NCBI GenBank assembly: GCA_002506535.1
Contig: DAXT01000016.1
Span: 1-44,591, forward strand
Direction: 5' to 3'
DNA from: Methanothrix harundinacea
GTDB taxonomy: Archaea; Halobacteriota; Methanosarcinia; Methanotrichales; Methanotrichaceae
DNA: 44,591 nt
Shown here one piece after another: positions 8,997 to 16,665 of the stretch. The notes below the pieces were generated by a model, which was not told the origin of the DNA, did not search any database, and was given only the letters and a program-made list of their open reading frames with translations. Each line of letters starts with the position of its first letter. Positions within the stretch are counted from its first letter, which is position 1. The position numbers and the translations under genes were made by a program.

Positions 8997-9263
8997 ATGT
9001 CAGAAGAGAAGGGTCAGACCCGGAAGAACAACGCCAACGGCCACAAGGGCGATCTGGCCGAGAAGCTCGGCGATATTAACGTGAAGATAGGAGCCCCGAA
9101 GTTCAACTACAAGGACTACATCAGGGTCCTGAAGCTGGCGAGGAAGCCCAACCGGGAGGAGTTCATGACCATCTCCAAGATCTCCATCCTGGGGATATCC
9201 CTCATCGGGATACTCGGGTTCATAATATACGTCTTCCTGACCGAGCTTCCCAAGGTCTTCTGA
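8997..9263 (+). CDS. secE: Protein translocase subunit SecE (Sec61 gamma)
   Basis: The 88-residue protein has the archaeal SecE/Sss1p layout. A charged N-terminus is followed by an amphipathic helix with YIRVLKLARKPNREEF (residues 41-56) and a single membrane helix at about 60-82 (ISKISILGISLIGILGFIIY). SecE clamps the SecY channel. The N-terminal extension of about 35 residues, rich in Lys, Asn and Asp, is longer than in many archaeal homologues. In many archaea secE is followed by nusG (spt5) and ribosomal proteins. Here it stands alone, convergent with cfbD. Confidence 0.9.
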   Translation: MSEEKGQTRKNNANGHKGDLAEKLGDINVKIGAPKFNYKDYIRVLKLARKPNREEFMTISKISILGISLIGILGFIIYVFLTELPKVF

Positions 9264-9271
9264 AAGATGGA

Positions 9272-9291
9272 GATGGGGAAGAAGCCCCATC
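9272..9291. terminator. Hairpin between convergent secE and cfbD
   Basis: A perfect 7-bp inverted repeat (GATGGGG / CCCCATC) with a 6-nt loop sits in the 44-bp gap between the convergent ends of secE and cfbD. It could act for both directions. There is no clear T-run on either side, so the terminator call is tentative. Confidence 0.4.
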
Positions 9292-9307
9292 CTGCCGTTC
9301 CCTCTTC

Positions 9308-10408
9308 TTATCTCACCTCGTTGAGCCCTCTCAAGGTGGCGCCGAACTCCGACTCGACGATGGACTTGACCCCCATCGTCTTGGGGTGGAGGTCGATCTC
9401 CACCACCACGTGGTGGTGGCCCAGCTCCCGGAGGGGCCGGACCTGCCGGGGCCCGTTGGTGATGGAGAATATCTCCATCCCGGCGAGGGCTTCGATGGGT
9501 ATGGCGTGGGGAACCCCCGAGATGACGGCGTAGTCGAAACCCCCCTCTTCGGCGATGTATTCTGCCACTCTTGCGCCGGCGACGGGGTACTCGTCGAGGC
9601 CGCCGGTGATCCGGTCGATAAAGATCCCCCTCTCTTTCAGTCCTGAGAGGATGTTCTCGGCATCCCTTCTCACCTTGGGTAGACCCTTATTCACGTCGAG
9701 GTTTGCCAGGGTCGAGATCTCGGCCCCCCGGGCTCGTGCCACCTCCGCCACCGAGGCGTTGATATCGGCGAAGATGTAGGCGGTCTCCTTCTTGGCGTTG
9801 AGGATGTTTATCCCCCTCTTGCCCTCGGCCAGAAGGGAGAGGAGCCTCTCAGCTGCCCTGTACTTGATATCTCCCCTCTCGGGGGCGAGGTACTCGCTGC
9901 TCGCCGCCCCGTGGAGCCTCTCAACCTGCGTCGCCTTTTCCAGGAGGAACTTCTGCCGGTCGAACTCCTCTTTGGAGATTATCCCCTTATCCAGGGCCGC
10001 CTCCAGGGTGATGATCACCCCCCTGGTGTTGTCTCTGTATCCCGCATGGACCTCCACCTCCAGGACGGGTACGTCGAGATCGGCGTCGACGACCGCCTGG
10101 TGGAGGTCTTCGCCGATGATCATGCTGCTGCACGTCCCCACCACCCCCACCAGTTTCGGGTCGAAGAGCTCGGTCGCCTTCTGGAGGAGCCTTGTCAGCT
10201 GCTCCTGGCCTCCGAAGACGAACCCCGCCTCGTCGAGGGCGGTGGTGAGGGTCCGCACGCCGTCCTCCTCCAGGAGGCGGGCGTGCTTGAAGCAGCAGCC
10301 GCTGGGTCCGTGCAATATCACGACGTCCGCCCCCAGGTCCCTGAGGGTGTAGAGGGCCGCAACTATCGAGGACGGCCTCGGATGGAGTATCTGAACTTCC
10401 TTTGCCAT
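9308..10408 (-). CDS. cfbD: Ni-sirohydrochlorin a,c-diamide reductive cyclase, catalytic subunit (NifD-like)
   Basis: This 366-residue nitrogenase-component-1-like protein is the CfbD type. The N-terminal LHPRPSSIVAALYTLRDLGADVVILHG segment leads into GPSGCCFKHARLL (Cys38, Cys39), and VGTCSSMIIGEDL carries Cys93; these are likely ligands of the [4Fe-4S] cluster. With the NifH-like CfbC it reduces and cyclises the nickel-tetrapyrrole on the way to coenzyme F430, the cofactor of methyl-coenzyme M reductase. cfbC is not in this window. AGGTGAT lies 7 nt before the ATG at 10408 (an adjacent ATG at 10411 is the alternative). It is the last gene of cfbA-cfbE-cfbD, 8 nt after cfbE. Confidence 0.9.
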   Translation of the reverse strand: MAKEVQILHPRPSSIVAALYTLRDLGADVVILHGPSGCCFKHARLLEEDGVRTLTTALDEAGFVFGGQEQLTRLLQKATELFDPKLVGVVGTCSSMIIGEDLHQAVVDADLDVPVLEVEVHAGYRDNTRGVIITLEAALDKGIISKEEFDRQKFLLEKATQVERLHGAASSEYLAPERGDIKYRAAERLLSLLAEGKRGINILNAKKETAYIFADINASVAEVARARGAEISTLANLDVNKGLPKVRRDAENILSGLKERGIFIDRITGGLDEYPVAGARVAEYIAEEGGFDYAVISGVPHAIPIEALAGMEIFSITNGPRQVRPLRELGHHHVVVEIDLHPKTMGVKSIVESEFGATLRGLNEVR

Positions 10409-10416
10409 CATGAAAA

Positions 10417-11637
10417 TCACCTGAAACATTTAACGCATGATATTATTCGGCCGCCCTCCTCCAGGGATGCCTTCGCCTCAGCGAGGCCGGAGTCGAGGTC
10501 CGGGGCGAAACGGGCCGAAAGCTCCGGGACGTAGGGCTTCAGCCTCTCCCCCACCAGGATCAAGAGGTCGATCTCCTCTCTATGGCGGGAGAGAATCTCT
10601 ATGAGGTCTGGTATATCCATCCCCTCGCAGACCGTCTGCGCCTCCTCGCCGACGACGAGGGCGAGCTTCCCGCCTTTTTTTACCAGTTCGAGGGCGGCCT
10701 CCACCCCCGAGGCCCGAAGGCCCGAGTTGGAGTTGTCGAGTAGGTGGATGCCGTCCAACCGGGTCTCCTTCATCCTCCCGCCGAGCCCTTCGAACCCCTC
10801 CAGGGCGGAGGCGATCTCAGCAAGGTCGAAGCCTGCCGCCAGGGCCGCTCCGGCGGCCCCGGAGATGGCGGAGGCGTAGCTCTCCCGGTCGAGCCCCTCG
10901 CCGATGGATAGGGGGGCTTCATCGCCGAAGGCCCTGATCATCCGGTCCGTGGAGGAGACCTGGCTTCGGGGACCGGTGCCGAAGGTGACGTCGGCGGAGA
11001 TCTTCACGTCCTCGCCGGCGATGAGCTTCGATCCCGGTTTAGAGAGGGATACCATCTGCAGCTTTGCGGTGCTGGCCCAGATGGACCCTCCCGCCACTTT
11101 ATAGTCTCTTGCAAAGCTCGTCAGAACGGCGAAGTCGGCGAGGCCGGTCCCTCCCAGGGATATCTCCGATACGAGATAGTCGGCGGACCTCTCCGTCGCG
11201 GCGTCGGAAGCGAGGATGACGTTGGCGGGGGCGATGCTGAGGCCGGACCGCAGGAGCTGGCTCTTTGCGTCCTTCCAGACCTCGATACCCCGGGTGGTAT
11301 GGGATACGGCCACTCCCCCGAAGGAGAGGATCCGGGATAGGATGAGGGATGTGGTCGTCTTGCCCACCGTCCCCGTCACCTCGAAGGTCCGATAGTCCCG
11401 TTCGCCGGCCAGGAGCTCCCCTACGGCCCGATGGTGGGTTATCACCCTCTTTCCCAGGCGCCTCGCCTCTTCCATCGCCGGGTTCTTGGGAGAGAGGTGG
11501 ACGGGGGCGACGACGAGGTCGAAGGGCGCGACCTGCGGGGCGTTGTGGTAGACCTCCAGGGCGGAGGCGTCGACCCCCTCTTCCCTCATCCTCTCGGCGA
11601 TCGTCCCAGCGGCGTGGATGGTGTCGAGGACCGCCAC
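10417..11637 (-). CDS. cfbE: Coenzyme F430 synthetase, Mur-ligase family
   Basis: The ~406-residue protein shows a Mur ligase architecture with the ATP P-loop GTVGKTTTS at residues 89-97 and a downstream domain with LDNSNSGLRASGVEAALE and LALVVGEEAQ. CfbE performs the last step of F430 formation, closing the carbocyclic six-membered ring of seco-F430 with ATP. The flanking cfbA and cfbD genes make this assignment firm. The frame is open to 11721, inside cfbA, but homology seems to begin at VAVLDTIHAAGTIAERM. I chose the GTG at 11637, 8 nt after the cfbA stop; the start is uncertain. The C-terminus ends with two cysteines (SCVKC). Confidence 0.88.
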   Translation of the reverse strand: MAVLDTIHAAGTIAERMREEGVDASALEVYHNAPQVAPFDLVVAPVHLSPKNPAMEEARRLGKRVITHHRAVGELLAGERDYRTFEVTGTVGKTTTSLILSRILSFGGVAVSHTTRGIEVWKDAKSQLLRSGLSIAPANVILASDAATERSADYLVSEISLGGTGLADFAVLTSFARDYKVAGGSIWASTAKLQMVSLSKPGSKLIAGEDVKISADVTFGTGPRSQVSSTDRMIRAFGDEAPLSIGEGLDRESYASAISGAAGAALAAGFDLAEIASALEGFEGLGGRMKETRLDGIHLLDNSNSGLRASGVEAALELVKKGGKLALVVGEEAQTVCEGMDIPDLIEILSRHREEIDLLILVGERLKPYVPELSARFAPDLDSGLAEAKASLEEGGRIISCVKCFR

Positions 11638-11645
11638 CTTCCCGT

Positions 11646-12041
11646 CTAATCGAGGGCTTCCGTCGCTCTCCTGTAGGCGAGGGCGGCGATGGACTCGTCG
11701 ACCCCCAGGGGCTCCGCGCACCGGATCTCCACCTCGGTTCCGTTCAGCTTGCAGCTTCCCCTCCGGAGGGCCGGGTCGACGGATAGCTCGGTGGGGATGT
11801 CCTCCAGGGTGTGGACGCCGTGGGCGAGGAAGATCGGGAGGGCGACGATCTTCTTGACCCCCGTCCCCGCGAAGCTATTCAGCCCCGCGGCGATATTCGG
11901 CTCGTCCATGTTCAGAAAGGCGATCCTTACGGGCCCGTCGTGGGTCTTTCCTATCAGCTCTGCGCACTTTTCCACCATCTCTTTGTTGTACGGCTTGGAG
12001 CTGCCGTGTCCGAGAACCAGAATCCCTACATCGTCTGCCAT
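11646..12041 (-). CDS. cfbA: Sirohydrochlorin nickelochelatase (CbiX-small type)
   Basis: The 131-residue protein has the small homodimeric chelatase fold. Metal-site histidines are visible in LGHGSSKPYN (His12) and LPIFLAHGVHTLEDIP (His74, His77). In methanogens this enzyme inserts Ni2+ into sirohydrochlorin for F430 and may also insert Co2+ for cobamides. It is the first gene of cfbA-cfbE-cfbD. The ATG at 12041 has GGTGAG four bases upstream; an upstream in-frame start at 12053 would lie before that Shine-Dalgarno sequence. cfbB (a,c-diamide synthase) and cfbC (NifH-like) are absent here and must be elsewhere in the genome. Confidence 0.9.
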   Translation of the reverse strand: MADDVGILVLGHGSSKPYNKEMVEKCAELIGKTHDGPVRIAFLNMDEPNIAAGLNSFAGTGVKKIVALPIFLAHGVHTLEDIPTELSVDPALRRGSCKLNGTEVEIRCAEPLGVDESIAALAYRRATEALD

Positions 12042-12209
12042 AAATCTCACCAATGTTACGTTTTCTGATATTTGTATTAACCTGATGGGATTAATAACTA
12101 ATAAATCCTTTCCCGGGGTAAAATGGTCCGGGGGTTTGCCCCCCTCTCACGTCCTCTTGAGAACGGCCCGACATATAGAAGAGCGAAGAAACAATTGGGA
12201 TAAGTCGAT
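12042..12209. promoter_or_regulatory. Divergent promoter region, cfb operon and membrane protein gene
   Basis: This 168-bp gap holds an AT-rich block at about 12060-12112. On the minus strand it contains TTTATTAGTTATTAAT and TTAATACAAATATC, suitable TATA elements for the cfb operon. No clear box was seen for the plus-strand gene other than TCCTTTCCC-type sequence, although ACATATAGAAGAG at about 12170-12182 lies 30-40 nt before its ATG. Confidence 0.45.
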
Positions 12210-12689
12210 ATGAGCCGCATAGCGTATCTCCTGGCCCTAGTCCTCATAGTTATCCAGACAGCTGGCGGAGCCGAGGTCTTCATGTCGACGCGAGAGAGGA
12301 TCACCTTCGAAGAGAACCTGACCCTGGTGGTGATGGATGTGGAGTCGGAGGCGGGGGTCGTCTGGCTGGAGCTGCGGGAGGATGGGGTTGCTATCGAGTC
12401 GTCGGTCTTGAGGACCGGGGAGAGGTTCGTCTTCGATGAGAGGGGCGAGGGGCTGGAGGTCCTGGTGTTGAGGATCTACGCCGGGGGAGCGATGGACCTG
12501 GTGGACCTGGAGATCGTCTCCGGAAAGGTCGTCGAGAGGTCGGCCCCGGACCTCTCCGGGGGACCGGTCCCAGACGGGGATCATCGCCCGTCCGCCGATT
12601 CGTCTCTCCTCAACTGGGGGCTTGCGGCCCTCATGGTCCTCCTCCTGGCGGCCTGGGGCCTCCTCCTGGCGAGGTCGAGGCGGAGGTGA
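12210..12689 (+). CDS. S-layer-like small membrane-anchored protein
   Basis: The 159-residue protein has an N-terminal signal peptide (about residues 1-20, ending QTAGGAEVF), an extracellular domain of ~95 residues and a C-terminal membrane helix (about 132-154) followed by RSRRR. This is a classic archaeal secreted-and-anchored topology. The pattern VWLELREDGVAIESSVLRTGERF resembles the repeat found in Methanosarcinales S-layer duplication-domain proteins, but only one short unit is present. A role in the envelope is inferred. Start ATG at 12210; no strong Shine-Dalgarno sequence. Confidence 0.7.
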   Translation: MSRIAYLLALVLIVIQTAGGAEVFMSTRERITFEENLTLVVMDVESEAGVVWLELREDGVAIESSVLRTGERFVFDERGEGLEVLVLRIYAGGAMDLVDLEIVSGKVVERSAPDLSGGPVPDGDHRPSADSSLLNWGLAALMVLLLAAWGLLLARSRRR

Positions 12690-12738
12690 GGGTGGGTTCG
12701 GTGAGGGCTGTCAATAGAAAGAGGGCCGTTAGGTCCTT

Positions 12739-13554
12739 TCAGGAGAGCTTGCTCTTCACCTTCTCGTAAAAGCCGTCCTCCCTCGCCTTGACGAACCGCG
12801 CCGGCTTCTCCGCCCTGCTGATGGTGATGTGATCCCTCTTGGAGATGGTGGCGACGTTCTGGCCGTCGATGACGACGAGGGCCTCCTTCTCGGGGAGGCC
12901 GAGATCGATCTTAATGACCGACTCTGCCGGGAGGACCCAGGGGCGGGCGGAGAGCTTGAAGGGGGCGAGGGGGACGAGGACTATGGCGTCGACCCTCGGA
13001 TCGACGATGGGGCCACCGGCGGACATGGCGTAGGCGGTGGAGCCGGTGGAGGTGGCGAAGAGGAGGCCGTCGGCCCGGAGGTCCTCGAGGAGGGAGTCGT
13101 CGACGGTGATCTGGAACTCCAGCATCTTGGCGGGGCTCGCCGAGAGGAGGGCGATCTCGTTGGTCGCCGGCGGTAGGGGGACGCCGTTGAGGTGGGTCGC
13201 CAGGCGGCTTCTCTCCATCACCTCGAAGCCGAAGAGGACCCGTTCCAGGGTCCTGACGGCGTCCTTCGGCTCGACGTCCACCAGGAAGCCGAGGGTCCCC
13301 ATGTTGATCCCCAGGACGGGCTTTGGGTCTTCCATCCTCCGGATCGTCCTCAGGATCGTCCCGTCCCCCCCGACGGAGACTATGAAGTCGACGTCCATAT
13401 CCTCGATCTTCGTCTCGGCGAGCCCCAGCTTCTTTGCCACCTCCGGCTCCAGGAAGATCTCGGCCCTGGACCGGAACCGCTCGACGAGGTCTCTGACCAT
13501 CTTCACCGCCTCGGGGTCGCCCCGGGAGACGAATCCCATCCTAAAGGTCGCCAC
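12739..13554 (-). CDS. nadK: NAD kinase
   Basis: The 271-residue protein carries the NAD kinase signature VGGDGTILRT (GGDGT at residues 62-66), the LGINMGTLGFLVDV segment, ATNEIALL and the adenine-site region FATSTGSTAYAMSAGGPIVDP. It phosphorylates NAD to NADP in the cytoplasm. It is translationally coupled to the upstream phosphatase-like gene. Either a GTG at 13554 overlaps that gene by 14 nt, or an ATG at 13539 follows its stop by 1 nt; both give a full domain. In Methanocaldococcus the equivalent pair is fused in one protein (MJ0917) with NADP phosphatase and NAD kinase activities, which supports a linked function here. Confidence 0.9.
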   Translation of the reverse strand: MATFRMGFVSRGDPEAVKMVRDLVERFRSRAEIFLEPEVAKKLGLAETKIEDMDVDFIVSVGGDGTILRTIRRMEDPKPVLGINMGTLGFLVDVEPKDAVRTLERVLFGFEVMERSRLATHLNGVPLPPATNEIALLSASPAKMLEFQITVDDSLLEDLRADGLLFATSTGSTAYAMSAGGPIVDPRVDAIVLVPLAPFKLSARPWVLPAESVIKIDLGLPEKEALVVIDGQNVATISKRDHITISRAEKPARFVKAREDGFYEKVKSKLS

Positions 13555-14380
13555 CCCCCAGGAGGTCCAGGATCTCCCGGTGGAAGACCCCGTTGGTGGC
13601 GACGAACTCGGCCTTCTGCCACATCTCGTCGTTGAAAGATACCCGGCAGCCCAGTCCGTCGGTGACGACCCCCCCCGCCTCCTCGACGATGAGGCTTCCC
13701 GCGGCGACGTCGACGAGCCTCAGCCCTCCCCGCAGGTCGACGAAACCGTCGAGCTTTCCTGCGGCGACGAGGCAGAGCTCCAGAGACGTGGACCCCAGGG
13801 ACCTGATCCGCCGGACGGCGTCTCCGAGGGGGACGATCCTTCCCGTATGAGGGCGGAGGGTGTAGGCGGAGACGGAGTAGGCCGAGAGGTTTGGGGTGGC
13901 GGAGACCGCGAGCCTTCGCCTCTTCCCCTCCGTCTCCCTCCAGGCGCCCCGCCCCTTCTCGGCGTAGAAGTTGACGGCGTGGGCGAGGTCGCAGACGTAG
14001 CCAAAGCCGCAGGTGGGGCTGCTGATGTAGATTGATACCGAGTAGAAGGGGATCCCGGCGATGGCGTTGAAGGTCCCGTCGAGGGGGTCGAGGTGGAGGT
14101 GGTAGACGGGGTCATCGCCGATCTCTTTTCTGCCCAGCTCCTCGGAGAGGAGGGCGAAGCCCAGACCCGACCGTTCGAGGACGCAGACTACCGCCTCCTC
14201 GGCGAGCTCGTCGATCTTCTTGGTGGGGGTGCCGTCGGCTCCCATGTGCATGACAAGGCCGCTGGCGGGGTCGCCTACAAGACCCCTGATCGATTGAAGG
14301 GCCGCCTCGGCGGCCGAATCGCAGATCTCTTTGAGCCTCTCCCCTTCGACGGAGAGGACCATATCCGCCTCTTGGTTCAT
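13541..14380 (-). CDS. Inositol-monophosphatase-family phosphatase (possible NADP phosphatase / FBPase)
   Basis: This 279-residue protein has the lithium-sensitive phosphatase motifs: EELG (Glu80-81), LDPLDGTFNA (Asp98, Asp101) and GSTSLELCLVAAGKLDGFVDL followed by RLVDVAAGSLIVEEAGG. The last motif has Val in place of the usual Trp of WDxAAG, while the metal-binding Asp is kept. Archaeal members act on inositol-1-phosphate, fructose-1,6-bisphosphate or NADP. The NAD kinase gene directly downstream favours NADP phosphatase or FBPase/IMPase dual activity, but the substrate cannot be read from sequence. TTTTATAAG at 14404-14412 places transcription initiation close to the ATG at 14380, suggesting a leaderless mRNA. 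Confidence 0.85.
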   Translation of the reverse strand: MNQEADMVLSVEGERLKEICDSAAEAALQSIRGLVGDPASGLVMHMGADGTPTKKIDELAEEAVVCVLERSGLGFALLSEELGRKEIGDDPVYHLHLDPLDGTFNAIAGIPFYSVSIYISSPTCGFGYVCDLAHAVNFYAEKGRGAWRETEGKRRRLAVSATPNLSAYSVSAYTLRPHTGRIVPLGDAVRRIRSLGSTSLELCLVAAGKLDGFVDLRGGLRLVDVAAGSLIVEEAGGVVTDGLGCRVSFNDEMWQKAEFVATNGVFHREILDLLGGGDL

Positions 14381-14403
14381 CCGGGGATACCACGACGAGA
14401 TCT

Positions 14404-14412
14404 CTTATAAAA
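14404..14412 (-). promoter_or_regulatory. TATA box of the phosphatase-nadK operon
   Basis: On the minus strand the sequence reads TTTTATAAG. Its centre is about 28 nt before the ATG at 14380, the usual archaeal TATA-to-start distance, so the transcript probably begins at or next to the start codon. Confidence 0.6.
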
Positions 14413-14592
14413 GCCGCCCTCAAAGGCGACGGTCCTGAGATCTCGCCGACGTTAAATTTAAACATGATATAATGCATCACGCTATCATGCCGCAGATGAA
14501 ACGCGTTATCATATCACGCGCCCATTTCAGAATCACGGCACACATGTACAATATTGATCATTAACGAATAACATTTGGTGGAGGAAGAATAC
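14413..14592. promoter_or_regulatory. AT-rich regulatory region before the symporter operon
   Basis: The ~180-bp region is much more AT-rich than its surroundings. It contains two related elements, CGCTATCATG (about 14480) and GCGTTATCATA (about 14504), the second flanked by CGCG on each side. Further on come TTGATCATTAA and TACAATATTG (about 14548-14565). The latter may be the TATA element of the small accessory gene starting at 14593. The paired TATCAT elements look like regulator sites, but no regulator gene is adjacent. Confidence 0.4.
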
Positions 14593-14685
14593 GTGTTCGG
14601 ATTGCCCTTTGAAACCCTGTTCCTGGTCACCGCCGCGCCGGCGCTGATCATCCTGGTGCTCCTCTACTGGGCGCTGAGGTGGTGA
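14593..14685 (+). CDS. Symporter small accessory protein (30 aa)
   Basis: This 30-codon reading frame starts with GTG (FGLPFETLFLVTAAP...) and ends with YWALRW. It is almost entirely one membrane helix. GGTGGAGG at 14577-14584 gives a strong Shine-Dalgarno at 8 nt. The stop overlaps the start of the sodium:solute symporter (GTGA), so the two are coupled. Tiny hydrophobic proteins of this form directly upstream of SSS-family transporters are known from other methanogens and bacteria and are thought to assist the transporter. The short length means it is easily missed in annotation. Confidence 0.75.
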   Translation: MFGLPFETLFLVTAAPALIILVLLYWALRW

Positions 14686-16241
14686 AGGATTTGAATTTGA
14701 ACTTCGAGATGGTGGCGATCGTCGCCGCCTACTTTTTGGGGCTGATCATCATCGGGGCCTGGGCTTCGAGGAAGGTCAAGACCTCCGAGGACTTCATCCT
14801 GGCGGGACGGTCCCTCGGTTTCTGGGTCTTCACGATACTGATCGTCGCCTCCATCTGCAGCGGGATGACGATCCTCGGGACGAGCGGCCTGGGGTACGTC
14901 ACCGGCTGGCCGACGATATGGGAGCAGGTCTTCGTCCCCCTCAGCGCCGCCGTCTGCATCCTCATCTTCGGGGCGAAGCTCCACGCCATAGGGTCGCAGC
15001 GGGGGTACCTGACGGTCCAGGACTACTTCTCGGACCGGTTCTACAGCCAGAACGGGATCCGGGGGCTCTCGGCGGTGACGGGGATCCTCGTCTCCCTGAT
15101 ATACATGGTGGGGCAGTTTGTGGCCATCAGCATGGTCTTGAGCTGGCTCTTCGGGATCTCCTACCATTCGGCGCTCCTGATATCGGCTCTCATCGTAACC
15201 GCCTACGTCATCATGGGGGGGCTTTACGCCGTCGCCTGGTCGAACCTGATCCAGGGGTTGATGTTGATCCTCGGCGTCGTCATCGTCGCTCCCATGGTGA
15301 TCAGCTCTGCGGGGGGGCTCTCGCATATAAACGCGGTCCTCGCCGGGATCGATCCCAACTTCGTCCAGCCGTGGTTTCCCTCCTGGTACCCCGGAGAGGC
15401 GGGACCCTACGCCGGGTACGCCTTCGCAACGCCTCTATTCCTGGTATCCTTCTTCTTCCTCCTCTCCTTCGGCCTCGCCAGCGCACCCCACGTCATCAAC
15501 AACGTATTTGCGGCCCGGGACGCCCGGTACTTCAAGTGGGCTCCCCTGGCGGCCTTCGGGATATACGTCGTCGTGATGTACCTGATCAAGATCACGGGGT
15601 TTGCGGGAAGGGTGCTGGTGGCGGAAGGTGAGATCTCCCTTCCTACAGGGGTATCTAACCCCTCGGATTACGTCTTCATCATGGGGGCGGAGTACGCCTT
15701 CCCCAGCATCATAAGCGTCTTCATAGGGGTGATCGTCCTCGCGGCGGTGATGTCCACCACCGACCGGCTGATGCTCACCATCGGGACGTACTTTGGCTGG
15801 GACATATACAGGAGGTTCATCCGCCCCGACGCCCCCGACTCGATGATCACCTTCGTCAGCAGGATCACGGTGGCGATCGCCGGGGCTCTGACCCTGATAC
15901 TAGCCTGGAGCAAGCCTCCGGAGCTTCTCGCCTGGTTGATATGGATGGGGATCGGCCTTATGCTCGCCTGCTACGTGGCGCCGCTCCTGGCGGGGCTCTA
16001 CTGGAGGCGGGCGACGAGGGAGGGGGCGATCTCTGCCATGGTCCTGGGGCTCATCGCCGCCGGGTTTGCGGGCTACTGGCACCAGTTCGTCCAGCCGCTG
16101 CCGGTCCACTTCAGCCTCTTCGGCTTCGTCCTCTCCATCGGAGCCATCGTCATCGTCAGCCTGGCGACGTCGAAGCCCTCCGAGAAGGTCCTCGACGAGA
16201 CGATGACCGGCCTTTACATCCGCAAGAGGGAGGGTAGATAG
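14682..16241 (+). CDS. Sodium:solute symporter (SSS family)
   Basis: The ~519-residue protein has about 13 membrane helices and SSS-family features. These include the N-terminal ASRKVKTSEDFILAGRSLGFW segment, the helix-2 region SGMTILGTSGLGYVTGW, the GGLYAVAWSNLIQG motif in helix 6 and the late VMSTTDRLMLTIGTYFGWDIYRR segment. Members couple Na+ entry to uptake of acetate, other monocarboxylates, proline or pantothenate. The substrate here is unknown; acetate is attractive in an aceticlastic lineage but unproven. Start codons GTG 14679 and GTG 14682 are both possible and overlap the stop of the accessory peptide. Confidence 0.87.
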   Translation: MKDLNLNFEMVAIVAAYFLGLIIIGAWASRKVKTSEDFILAGRSLGFWVFTILIVASICSGMTILGTSGLGYVTGWPTIWEQVFVPLSAAVCILIFGAKLHAIGSQRGYLTVQDYFSDRFYSQNGIRGLSAVTGILVSLIYMVGQFVAISMVLSWLFGISYHSALLISALIVTAYVIMGGLYAVAWSNLIQGLMLILGVVIVAPMVISSAGGLSHINAVLAGIDPNFVQPWFPSWYPGEAGPYAGYAFATPLFLVSFFFLLSFGLASAPHVINNVFAARDARYFKWAPLAAFGIYVVVMYLIKITGFAGRVLVAEGEISLPTGVSNPSDYVFIMGAEYAFPSIISVFIGVIVLAAVMSTTDRLMLTIGTYFGWDIYRRFIRPDAPDSMITFVSRITVAIAGALTLILAWSKPPELLAWLIWMGIGLMLACYVAPLLAGLYWRRATREGAISAMVLGLIAAGFAGYWHQFVQPLPVHFSLFGFVLSIGAIVIVSLATSKPSEKVLDETMTGLYIRKREGR

Positions 16242-16383
16242 AACCGGACGGCTCATCGCGAGAGGCCGCCAGAGCCGCCTAGGGCGGCCTTGAGCGATAG
16301 CATGATCGATAGTCTGAGATTCGAGGCTAGCGACGGGTTGAGCGATAGGGTCTAATATTACCAGGGATAACGGAAAGGCCGGT

Positions 16384-16457
16384 GGGCCCGTGGTCTAGGT
16401 GGTTATGACATCGCCCTTACACGGCGGGGATCACGCGTTCGAATCGCGTCGGGCCCA
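16384..16457 (+). tRNA. tRNA-Val (anticodon UAC)
   Basis: A full cloverleaf can be folded: acceptor stem GGGCCCG/CGGGCCC, D arm beginning GTCTAGGTGG, anticodon stem TCGCC/GGCGG with loop CTTACAC (anticodon TAC at 16418-16420), T arm ACGCG-TTCGAAT-CGCGT and discriminator A. CCA is not encoded. An A/T-rich box (TCTAATATTA, about 16350-16359) lies upstream as a promoter. No intron is visible. Confidence 0.95.
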
Positions 16458-16487
16458 TCGCCCCTCGTTCATTCTCATCTCAATTTT

Positions 16488-16538
16488 GACGGCGGAAGCC
16501 GTCGTTCATCCGACCTTCGGCGGCTTATCGCCGGGTCG
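16488..16538 (+). other. Two consecutive stable hairpins downstream of tRNA-Val
   Basis: GACGGC-GGAA-GCCGTC (16488-16503) forms a 6-bp stem closed by a GNRA-type GGAA loop. It is followed by CGACC-TT-CGGCG / CGCCG-GGTCG (16511-16538), a 10-bp stem with a 2-nt bulge and a 6-nt loop. They lie in the 208-bp gene-free space between the tRNA and the next gene. They may be tRNA 3'-end or termination structures or part of a small RNA; nothing decides between these. Confidence 0.4.
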
Positions 16539-16665
16539 CAACCCTCCTGGAGCCGCCTTCAAAGAGGTCGGATCTTCGAGAGGGGGGCGGGGCCCGTAAC
16601 TTCACCGCCTGCCCTGCGGGACGATCCGAAAGTTATTTTTATATTAACGGCCGAAAGAGAATGTC

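Noticed and set aside
13037..14035. Plus-strand frame of 332 codons opposite nadK and the phosphatase
   Set aside because: It has low-complexity Arg/Ser/Pro composition, while the minus strand holds two recognisable enzymes.
16399..16599. Plus-strand frame overlapping tRNA-Val
   Set aside because: It begins inside a perfect tRNA cloverleaf and has no independent support.
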